NCBI GenBank assembly: GCA_964653485.1
Contig: CAZZFF010000017.1
Span: 6,333 to 70,332, forward strand
Direction: 5' to 3'
Source of the DNA: CAVQND01 sp964653485
Lineage (GTDB): Bacteria > Verrucomicrobiota > Verrucomicrobiia > Limisphaerales > UBA8199
Length of the DNA stretch: 64,000 nucleotides
In this document: positions 42,645 through 49,857 of the stretch, one piece after another
Layout: the number at the start of each line of letters is the position of its first letter
Position numbering within the stretch: the stretch's first letter is position 1
Notes under the pieces: model-generated
Database searches by the model: none
Told to the model about the DNA's origin: nothing
What the model saw: only the letters and a program-made list of their open reading frames with translations
Program-made: the position numbers and the translations under genes

Positions 42645-44657
42645 ATGGCAAACGCTGACAAATCATCCACCCCCCCAGGTAGCGGACCGAAGCCGTCCAC
42701 AACTACCAAGGCAACTCTCGGCCTGACGGGCCTGACGGTCAACGCCATGGCGCTCATTGCGCCGGGCGCATTTCTTTGGCTCACCTTTCAGATGCAGTCG
42801 CTCTACGGCGCCCCGATGGCGGCGGCTGCGATGTGGCTAGGCATCGTTGGGGCGCTGCTGCTCTGCTTCGCGACGGCGATCAGCTATGCCGAATTGTCGA
42901 GGCTGTTTCCCGGGGCCGGTTCTTCCTACCTCTACGCCGAGCAGGCATATCTCTCAAAGACCAAATCGTTTCGGTTTGCGCGGATCGCGAAGTTTTTTAC
43001 CGGCTGGGCGAGCCACTTGTATTACTGGGTCTATCCCGGATGCATGGTTGGTGTGACTGCGATTCTGGCCGGCTATCTGGCCAGCCAATTCTGGCCGGGC
43101 ACCTTCAGCGGCACCTATAACAGCCCCCTGTTCATGTACCTGTTCTGCATCCTGTTCGCCTTCGGCGTGGCTTACATCGCCTTTCGCGGGGTGAACGGCT
43201 CGACCGGGGTAAACGTGGCGATCAACGTCATCCAGATTAGCGCCCTGCTGGTGTTCTCGGTTATCGCGATCGCCTATCGCGCGCAGCACCCGCAGGACTC
43301 TCCCGGCATCCACCTTTCCAACGGCGTGGCCGTTACGTATCAAGTCGATCAAGTCAGCGTCACGGATGACAAGGGAAAGCCGGTGCAGGACACATGGGCC
43401 GACAGCAGCCCCAAGACCGACGATAAGGGCCAGCCGGTCTATAAGACCCAGGACCGTCAGGTCACCAAGGAGGATTTGGCCAACAAGGCCATCCCTCTGC
43501 CGGCGGACCTCAGCGAGGGAGACCCTTACCCGGTGTTGAAGAAGGGCGCAGATGGGAAGTTGGTATTGAAGGACGGCCGCGCGGTGGCTGAGCCTTTCAC
43601 GGTCAGCTACAAGGCCGATGAAGCGATCACCGGCAAGCCCGGGGACGCGAAGGACCCGCAAACCTTCAATTTCCACACTGGGGCCGCCTCGGTCCTCAAG
43701 CCCCACGGCTTCAGCCTGATGTTCATTCAAGCGTGTATTGCGATCCTTATCCTGGTGGGATTCGAGTCGGTGACCGCCATGGGCGAGGAGGCAAAGAATG
43801 CCAAACGGGACATTCCCCGGGCGGTGCTCCTCTCGCTGGTGATCCAGGGCGCCGTCTGTTATCTGATCGAGTACTTCGCCGCCAATTATTTCCTGCACAA
43901 CGGTTACACGATACCGGCCGCGGGGGCGTCCGGGGCCCCGTTGGGGGACATGATGGTCATCGTAGGCACATGGCTCTTCGGAAGCTACGCGGCGGGCAAG
44001 GCCTTTATGCTCGTGCAGGCATTTACGGTGTTTCTGGCCCTGGTGGGCACGACGCTCTCGTGCATTAACACCGGCGCCCGGGTCACTTATGCCATGGGCC
44101 GCGACGAGGAAATGCCCGCCCATTTCGGCTTGATCCACGGCAGGACGCTGTCGCCGCACCGCGCGATTTGGACGCTGGCGGTGCTCTCGGCGATCATCGG
44201 CATCATTTCCGTGACGCTCTATCTCGGCGGCCAATCCACGGCCCCGGCGGCGCTGGACAAGCACAATCTCTGGTATGCGTTCGGCATATTCTCGCCCAGC
44301 GCCTACACGAAGCTGCCCAACACGCTGCTCATCATCACCCTCATCAGCAATTTCGGCACGTTCCTGCTTTACATGACGACGTGTTGGATTGCCATCGTGG
44401 CCTTCAAAGAGCACCACTCCTTCAACATCTTTAAGCATGTGTTCATCCCGTGGTTCGGCCTGGCGGCCAACCTCGTGTGCATGCTCTTCTACCTGGTCGG
44501 CCCCTGGATGGTGCCGGGCATGAACAAGACCGAGCCCTATGTGGCGCTGGGGGTGGTTGCGGCATGGGGCCTTTACGGGCTGGTCTATTTCAAGCAGCGC
44601 AGTGCCAAGCTCGGACGCCCCGTGTTTCTCGAGCACAGATCGGCAACCGCTGGCTAA
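42645..44657 (+). CDS. APC-superfamily amino acid permease with a large soluble insertion
   Basis: The 670-residue protein shows the APC signature at its start (TLGLTGLTVNAMALIAPGAF, TAISYAELSRLFPGAGSSY, with LYAEQA), then helix pairs including GFESVTAMGEEAKNAKRDIP, which is the family's conserved loop, and about 12 helices overall. Ordinary members have 450-500 residues. Here about 140 hydrophilic residues (DKGKPVQDTWADSSPKTDD, LSEGDPYPVLKKGADGK, TGKPGDAKDPQTFNFHTG) are inserted between two central helices. The insert contains repeat-like DxKGxPV units. Substrate is unknown. A hairpin leader precedes it and a strong terminator follows. Confidence 0.85.
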   Translation: MANADKSSTPPGSGPKPSTTTKATLGLTGLTVNAMALIAPGAFLWLTFQMQSLYGAPMAAAAMWLGIVGALLLCFATAISYAELSRLFPGAGSSYLYAEQAYLSKTKSFRFARIAKFFTGWASHLYYWVYPGCMVGVTAILAGYLASQFWPGTFSGTYNSPLFMYLFCILFAFGVAYIAFRGVNGSTGVNVAINVIQISALLVFSVIAIAYRAQHPQDSPGIHLSNGVAVTYQVDQVSVTDDKGKPVQDTWADSSPKTDDKGQPVYKTQDRQVTKEDLANKAIPLPADLSEGDPYPVLKKGADGKLVLKDGRAVAEPFTVSYKADEAITGKPGDAKDPQTFNFHTGAASVLKPHGFSLMFIQACIAILILVGFESVTAMGEEAKNAKRDIPRAVLLSLVIQGAVCYLIEYFAANYFLHNGYTIPAAGASGAPLGDMMVIVGTWLFGSYAAGKAFMLVQAFTVFLALVGTTLSCINTGARVTYAMGRDEEMPAHFGLIHGRTLSPHRAIWTLAVLSAIIGIISVTLYLGGQSTAPAALDKHNLWYAFGIFSPSAYTKLPNTLLIITLISNFGTFLLYMTTCWIAIVAFKEHHSFNIFKHVFIPWFGLAANLVCMLFYLVGPWMVPGMNKTEPYVALGVVAAWGLYGLVYFKQRSAKLGRPVFLEHRSATAG

Positions 44658-44662
44658 CATCA

Positions 44663-44765
44663 AGAAAGGAGGTGCGTTCATCACAACATGACATGGCCAG
44701 GCCCGGCCTTCCGCGACGGATGGCCGGGCCTTTGGCTTCTTTCTTTTCAGTCCGTTTGGCGTTAG
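44663..44765 (+). other. Extended Shine-Dalgarno and mini-ORF inside the terminator region
   Basis: AGAAAGGAGGTG (44663-44674) is a 12-base match to the complement of the usual 16S 3' end, much stronger than a typical ribosome site. It is followed after 13 bases by ATG 44688, which opens a 25-codon frame (MTWPGPAFRDGWPGLW and on) that runs through the terminator stem and ends at 44765. The spacing is long and the peptide Trp/Pro-rich. It could be a tiny translated ORF or only a chance match. Confidence 0.3.
44699..44747 (+). terminator. Rho-independent terminator after the APC permease
   Basis: The arms AGGCCCGGCC (44699-44708) and GGCCGGGCCT (44722-44731) form a perfect 10-bp stem with a 13-base loop. 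A T-rich tail (TTGGCTTCTTTCTTTT) follows to 44747, the classic intrinsic terminator layout. It separates the permease from the PP2C-kinase gene that starts at 44777. Confidence 0.85.
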
Positions 44766-44776
44766 ATTGCGCGCTG

Positions 44777-46537
44777 ATGAAAGTCAAGTGCCACCAGCTT
44801 TCCAGCGCCGGGTTGGTTCGCGATCATAACGAGGACTTCATTCTGTTCTGGGAGCCTGACGAATTTGAGCGGCGCCAGGAGGTGGGCAGCGTCGCCATTC
44901 TTGCGGACGGCGTCGGGGGCGAGGGCAACGGCGATCAGGCCAGCCGTCTGGCTGTGGAGACGGCCTTGGCGGTGTTTCGCGAAAGGAAGCCCGGGACCCC
45001 GGCCCAGGACATCGTGCGGCGGATGTTCGATGCCGCAGCCGCCCAGGTTTTCGAGGCGGCACAGGAAAAGGGGCGCATGGCGACAACCCTGCTGGTCTCG
45101 GTTTTTCATCAAGACAAGGTCACGGTTGCTCATGTGGGAGATTCGCGGGCCTACTTGATTCGGGCGGGCAAGCTCAAACGGCTGACGACCGACCATTCCT
45201 ACACGGCGTTGCAGGTGAAGCTGGGCCTGCTGCTCGAACGCAACGCCATGACCAGTCCCCATCGGTCCACCTTGACGCGGAGCATTGGCTACGAACCGAT
45301 TTGCCATTTTGATCTGACCACGGAGGCGCTGATGCCGGGGGACATCCTGCTTCAATGCACGGACGGGCTTTACGGGTGCAACCTGGACGAGGAAATCCTG
45401 GAAGCGGTGCTCAAGTATCATCCGGGCGAGGCTTGCAAACGGCTCATCGCCTTGGCGGAGAAACGGCAGGCCAGCGATAATGTCTCGCTGCAGATCGTGC
45501 AGGTGTGGGATGTCGAGCGGCCGCAGGCAGCCAGCGCGCTGCCGGCGGCGGCCCGCGGGGCTTCGAGCGGCGAGTTGGGGGTTGGCCAGGTGTTGGACGG
45601 GCGCTTCGAGATCACCGATGTCATTGCCAAGAGCGGCATGGCCTCCCTCTTCAAGGCCAATGACCGTGTCACCGGCACGGAGGTGGCCATCAAAGTCCCT
45701 TACCTGCAAATCGAGAGCGACATCGCCGGGTTTGATCGCTTTCGGCGCGAGGAGGAAATCGGCCTGCAGCTCAACCACCCCTATATCCTCAAGTTCATCC
45801 CCGTCGAGAACAGGAGCCGGCCCTACCTGGTCATGGAGTATCTCCGGGGCCAGACGCTCAGCGAGTTGCTGAAGAGCGTCCGGCCTCTGCCGGAGCCGGA
45901 CGCGGTGAAGATCGCCAGCCGGATTTGCGAGGCCCTCGATTACATGCACCGGAACGGGGTGGTGCATCGGGATTTGAAGCCGCAGAACATCATGCTCTGC
46001 AACGACGGCTCGATTCGGATTATGGACTTCGGCATCGCGCGCGCGCAGAGTTCCCGCCGCCTGACGTTCGTCGGGTTTACCCCGGCCATGGGCACCCCGG
46101 ATTACATGGCCCCGGAGCAGGTCCGAGGCAGCCGGGGGGACGCCCGCACGGATATCTACAGCCTCGGCGCCATTCTCTACGAGATGGCCACAGGCGAGAC
46201 TCCCTTCGGCGGCGACAGCGCGTATGTCATCATGAACGCCCGCGTCACGGGGGACCCGGCGGCTCCGAGGAAAGTGAACCCGAAACTGACCCCCGTGCTC
46301 GAGGAGATCATCCTCCACGCCATGGAGCGCGACCCCAAGAGACGGTTCGGCTCCGTAGGCGAAATGAAGGCCGAGCTGGATGATTACGAGAAGGTCCAGT
46401 TGATCGGCCGCTGCAGCCGGCTCCAGGCGCCCCAGATGTGGAAGTCGCGCTTCCGCATGCTGCCGCTCATCATCGGCTTCGTGCTGCTGCAGGTCATCTT
46501 CTTCCTCCTCTTGCTCCTCTATTTCCGTAAGAAATGA
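44777..46537 (+). CDS. PP2C-type phosphatase fused to a membrane-anchored Ser/Thr kinase
   Basis: The 586-residue protein begins with a PP2C domain (about 1-245) with the metal-site motifs NED (Asp20), ILADGVGGEG (Asp44), VGDSRAY (Asp122), QCTDGLYG (Asp196) and SDN (Asp234). A Hanks-type kinase domain follows (about 275-545): VAIKVP (Lys306), HRDLKPQNIM (catalytic Asp399), IMDFGIARA (Asp417), MGTPDYMAPEQ. A single C-terminal helix (PLIIGFVLLQVIFFLLLLLY) anchors it, with both domains in the cytoplasm. Separate PP2C and PknB-type proteins usually regulate cell wall and division; here one polypeptide holds both. It starts 119 bases after the permease gene, beyond the terminator, so it should have its own promoter. 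Confidence 0.9.
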   Translation: MKVKCHQLSSAGLVRDHNEDFILFWEPDEFERRQEVGSVAILADGVGGEGNGDQASRLAVETALAVFRERKPGTPAQDIVRRMFDAAAAQVFEAAQEKGRMATTLLVSVFHQDKVTVAHVGDSRAYLIRAGKLKRLTTDHSYTALQVKLGLLLERNAMTSPHRSTLTRSIGYEPICHFDLTTEALMPGDILLQCTDGLYGCNLDEEILEAVLKYHPGEACKRLIALAEKRQASDNVSLQIVQVWDVERPQAASALPAAARGASSGELGVGQVLDGRFEITDVIAKSGMASLFKANDRVTGTEVAIKVPYLQIESDIAGFDRFRREEEIGLQLNHPYILKFIPVENRSRPYLVMEYLRGQTLSELLKSVRPLPEPDAVKIASRICEALDYMHRNGVVHRDLKPQNIMLCNDGSIRIMDFGIARAQSSRRLTFVGFTPAMGTPDYMAPEQVRGSRGDARTDIYSLGAILYEMATGETPFGGDSAYVIMNARVTGDPAAPRKVNPKLTPVLEEIILHAMERDPKRRFGSVGEMKAELDDYEKVQLIGRCSRLQAPQMWKSRFRMLPLIIGFVLLQVIFFLLLLLYFRKK

Positions 46538-46558
46538 GATGGGGCGGCTGGCATAAGG

Positions 46559-48424
46559 TTACTGGCGAACATCCGACCGCTTGTTGGGCCAGACCTTGAG
46601 CGATTGATTTCCGCCGCCGGGAAGCTCAAAGGGTCCGGGGAAGGGATTGCGTGCGTCTCGGCTCCTGCCGAAGTAGTCGGTGTCGATGCGAATTGGCGTT
46701 CCGTCGGCATTCTCGAACGGGAGGTTGGGAATGGACGCGGCGCCCAGAAGCGTGGTGGTCACGAGTTTGCGGGTCTGCTCGGCGGCCCAGGCAGGGTCCA
46801 AAGCGATTTCGAGATAGAAGCCGTCCGGCTTTTCGAGGAGTTTGAGGCGGGGATCGAAGTCGGCTTTGACGAGCGGGCTGGTCTCGTGTTTGGAAGGCTT
46901 GGCGCCGCCGAGGAACACATTGCCGGCCATATACACGGGCAATTGGGCGGTGTCATAAGGGCTGACATCGCCCCGCAGGACGAACAGGTTGTTGTAGTAA
47001 TGAACGTCCCCGCACGGGTTGTTGTGAAGCCCGGCAAGTTCCGTCGAGTGCGCTTTGTGGAGCGGCGTCATGCGGGCGTCGAAGGGGATGACATGCATGT
47101 CCCCGGCGATCAGGTTGTGCGCATAAGCGCCGCCCTGGGAGACGATGAGTTGCGCCTGGCGGGAGAGAAAGAGGTTGTTGTCCACCAGGAAGGGGCCGTG
47201 GTCCACTTCGAGGAATAAATCCTGGTCCTGGTTGTCGTGCAGCAGGTTTCCGGTGACGTGGGCGCCCTGGGCCATCCAGTCCAGCCAGATGCCCCGGATA
47301 GTCCGGTAGATGTGGTTCCCGCTGATCTCGACGTCGATGGCGCCGTGGAATTTGATGCCGGCCATTTCGGCTCCTGAAAACAGGCGATGCACGTGGATGT
47401 CGTGGATGTCATTGCCGGTGACGGTGCTGAAGGAGCAACCCAGGCTGCCCACAACCCCGGTCTGCTCGCAATGGGAGATTTCATTGTTGCGGACTGTATG
47501 GCGGCCGATGGTTTCTTTGTTCCAACCGTTCCTGAGCGCGCGGTTGATTGTCCCCACGTAGCCCTCGGCGGACTCCGCCCGGTTGTCCCATTCGTCGCCG
47601 TATTTGCCGAGCGCGACGCCGGAGCATTTCGAGTAGCTGATGGCGTTGTTCTCGATAATCCAGCCCTTGCTCCAATGGGTGCCGATCAACCCCATCTGCT
47701 CGGCTGTCGGCGGCGCCCAGGGGGTGGCCGCGTGACAGAGCGTGAACCCGCGCACGGTGATGTAGTTGACGCCCGGCTTGTCCGGGTAGAAGACCGTTTG
47801 GCGCACGTTGATCTCCACCTCCTGGGCATTGGGATCGCCCCCCTTGACCTGCGCCCAAATCGTGGTGGTGTCGCTGTCCGTCCGGCCAAACCAGAGCGCG
47901 GGGTCACCCGCGGGTTTCAGGACGTCGTCGAGCTTGGGCGCCTCGATGAGCCAGTCGCCCTTCACATAGACGGCCCCCGTGTGATGCTCCCGCCCATTGG
48001 GGCTGAACCAGTCGCCGTGAATCACATCGCCGTAAGGGTTGAACTTCCCGAAAAAGGTGTTCGGGAGTGTTACCTTCCAGGTGTCCTCCTGGACCTTCAC
48101 CCAGCCCTTGATTACCTCCGACCCGGTGATAGCGACTTTCTCGCCGGGAGCGGCCTGGTACACGATGCGCCTGGCGTCCGATTCGCCGCCACGGGGCGGG
48201 TTGACGCGCTCGCGGTAAACCCCTTCATGCACCGTGATCACATCGCCGGGCCGGGCCAGAACAGCGGCCGCGGAGATCGTCTTGAGCATCCTGGATTTTG
48301 AGCCGTCGTTGCCATCGTTCCCCTGGGCCGAGACGTGGTATTCCTGGTCCGCCGACGCCGTGTAAGCCGCAGCCATGGCCAAGGCAGCCATCCAAACCGG
48401 TTTGAAAATGTCCTTCGTCTTCAT
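46559..48424 (-). CDS. Right-handed parallel beta-helix exported protein (GH141-like or pectate-lyase-like)
   Basis: The 621-residue protein has a signal peptide (MKTKDIFKPVWMAALAMAAA) and a DUF1565-type opening (EYHVSAQGNDGNDGSKSRML, TISAAAVLARPGDVITVHEG). Parallel beta-helix rungs follow: GWIIENNAISYSKCSGVALG, HTVRNNEISHCEQTGVV, NHIYRTIRGIW and NLLHDNQDQDLFLEVDHGPF. The layout resembles the large exported beta-helix proteins of plant-polymer degraders, including GH141-type fucosidases/xylanases and pectinases. No catalytic residues are certain. The start ATG 48424 precedes the signal peptide. It converges with the PP2C-kinase gene. Confidence 0.75.
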   Translation of the reverse strand: MKTKDIFKPVWMAALAMAAAYTASADQEYHVSAQGNDGNDGSKSRMLKTISAAAVLARPGDVITVHEGVYRERVNPPRGGESDARRIVYQAAPGEKVAITGSEVIKGWVKVQEDTWKVTLPNTFFGKFNPYGDVIHGDWFSPNGREHHTGAVYVKGDWLIEAPKLDDVLKPAGDPALWFGRTDSDTTTIWAQVKGGDPNAQEVEINVRQTVFYPDKPGVNYITVRGFTLCHAATPWAPPTAEQMGLIGTHWSKGWIIENNAISYSKCSGVALGKYGDEWDNRAESAEGYVGTINRALRNGWNKETIGRHTVRNNEISHCEQTGVVGSLGCSFSTVTGNDIHDIHVHRLFSGAEMAGIKFHGAIDVEISGNHIYRTIRGIWLDWMAQGAHVTGNLLHDNQDQDLFLEVDHGPFLVDNNLFLSRQAQLIVSQGGAYAHNLIAGDMHVIPFDARMTPLHKAHSTELAGLHNNPCGDVHYYNNLFVLRGDVSPYDTAQLPVYMAGNVFLGGAKPSKHETSPLVKADFDPRLKLLEKPDGFYLEIALDPAWAAEQTRKLVTTTLLGAASIPNLPFENADGTPIRIDTDYFGRSRDARNPFPGPFELPGGGNQSLKVWPNKRSDVRQ

Positions 48425-48558
48425 GTGTGGCGCAGAGCGTAAGCACACCGCTTCCCTCTGCCAAGGAGCAAACCGATCCTTTATCGATCGTCCTTCGCAC
48501 TTCCCCCTTCCCCCTTTCTCCCGGTCTTGCTACCGTCTGCCGCGCATTGAATGGCGTC

Positions 48559-49689
48559 ATGTCAAACCACCCTCCGCGCGTCCGTGTCTGGAAATGGATA
48601 TGTTTTGGTCTGGGCCTGTTGGCGGCTCTCCCCTTGAGCGGCCAGACCCCGCTCACGAACTTGTGGACCATCAACATCGGCAACCGGAGTGATTCTTCGC
48701 CGGCCCTGGGCAACGACGGCACGCTCTATTTCGGCGTGCGCGACGGTAGGCTGTGGGCCGTCGATACCAATGGAACCGTCAGGTGGGTGTTCCGCACCGA
48801 TCGTGAAATCAAGTCTTCCCCCGCCGTCGGGATGGACGGCACTGTTTATTTCGGCTCACGCGACCGCTGCTTTTATGCCGTGCGCGCCGACGGCAAACTC
48901 AACTGGAAGTTCAAAACCGGGGCTTGGGTCGATTCGTCCCCCGCGCTGGCCCATGACGGAACGGTTTGCTTCGGAGGCTGGGACAAGAATTTCTACGCCT
49001 TGAACGCCAACGGCTCCCTCCGATGGCAGTTCCCCACGGGCGGGCAGATCGTTTCCTCCCCCGCCATTGGCCTGGACGGCACAGTCTATTTCGGGTCTCA
49101 CGACCGGAAGCTTTACGCCCTCGGCTCCGACGGAAAGAAGAAATGGGAATTCGCCACGGGCGGTCCGATTCTTTCCTCTCCCGCCCTCGACCGGGACCAG
49201 TGCCTTTATTTCACATCGGTCGACGGCTGCCTCTACGCGTTGAACCCGGACGGCTCCCTGCGCTGGCGCCTGCGCACCGGCGGCATTACGGAATCCTCGC
49301 CGGTCGTCGCGCAGGAAGGCACAATCTATCTGGGCGTAAACCACGAATTATGGGCCGTCAATCCGGACGGCACACAAAAATGGCCGCGTTGGAACGAAGA
49401 GCCGATTGATGCCACACCTGTAGCCTTGGCCAATCACACGGTCAGCTTTCTATCCCGGCGCGGCCTCTTGCTCACGCTGGACGAGAAGCGCGAGCCGGTG
49501 TGCAAATACTATTGCTATGGGGCGGGCTACGCCTGCCAGGCCGTTGGCCCCACGGGCCTCTCTTATGTCGCCGAGCGCGTCTTCCTGTTCTCCGCCCTCG
49601 ATTCCGCTCTGCCCCTGGCCGCCAGCCCCTGGCCCAAATTCCGGGGTAACCCTCGCAACACCGGCAACCTCGCCGACCAGGGCCAGTGA
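48559..49689 (+). CDS. PQQ-like beta-propeller exported protein
   Basis: The 376-residue protein has a signal peptide (ICFGLGLLAALPLSG) and about seven repeats of roughly 38 residues with the consensus SSPAxGxDGTVYFGSxDxx and YALxxDGxxxWxFxTG. Three or four of the units are nearly identical at protein level. The fold is a beta-propeller of the PQQ/BamB type; ligand residues for PQQ are not evident, so a binding or scaffold role is more likely than dehydrogenase activity. The C-terminal segment ASPWPKFRGNPRNTGN is common in Verrucomicrobial propellers. The start ATG 48559 is the one before the signal peptide. Confidence 0.8.
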   Translation: MSNHPPRVRVWKWICFGLGLLAALPLSGQTPLTNLWTINIGNRSDSSPALGNDGTLYFGVRDGRLWAVDTNGTVRWVFRTDREIKSSPAVGMDGTVYFGSRDRCFYAVRADGKLNWKFKTGAWVDSSPALAHDGTVCFGGWDKNFYALNANGSLRWQFPTGGQIVSSPAIGLDGTVYFGSHDRKLYALGSDGKKKWEFATGGPILSSPALDRDQCLYFTSVDGCLYALNPDGSLRWRLRTGGITESSPVVAQEGTIYLGVNHELWAVNPDGTQKWPRWNEEPIDATPVALANHTVSFLSRRGLLLTLDEKREPVCKYYCYGAGYACQAVGPTGLSYVAERVFLFSALDSALPLAASPWPKFRGNPRNTGNLADQGQ

Positions 49690-49712
49690 CAAGGTCCCGG
49701 CCAGGCCACTTT

Positions 49713-49790
49713 GGGGTGCGGTCGCGAGCGGAGCACCCCGCCGCTTTGGCCCCGCCACTGAAGGACTCGTGCCGGCGCCAAAGCCAAACG
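49713..49790. repeat. Degenerate copy of the 102-bp hairpin repeat
   Basis: From 49713 the sequence GGGGTGCGGTCGCGAGCGG and then GCCGCTTTGGC resembles the left arm of the element at 16875-16912, with several changes. A short partner (GGCGCCAAAGCC) follows around 49776-49787 as a degenerate right arm. It lies in the 168-bp gap between the PQQ-propeller gene and the kelch gene, and is a second, decayed member of the same family. Confidence 0.5.
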
Positions 49791-49857
49791 TGTGGGCGTT
49801 CGTAGTGTCATCCGATGGGATGAGCTCCGCGGACAGCCCGGACAAGGAAGCTGGAGC

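Noticed and set aside
42954..46318. Long minus-strand open frames opposite the permease and the PP2C-kinase gene
   Set aside because: They mirror the coding frames of the plus strand, and both plus-strand genes have clear domain motifs.
48650..49300. Apparent direct DNA repeats
   Set aside because: They are coding repeats of the beta-propeller blades, not a CRISPR array or tandem satellite.
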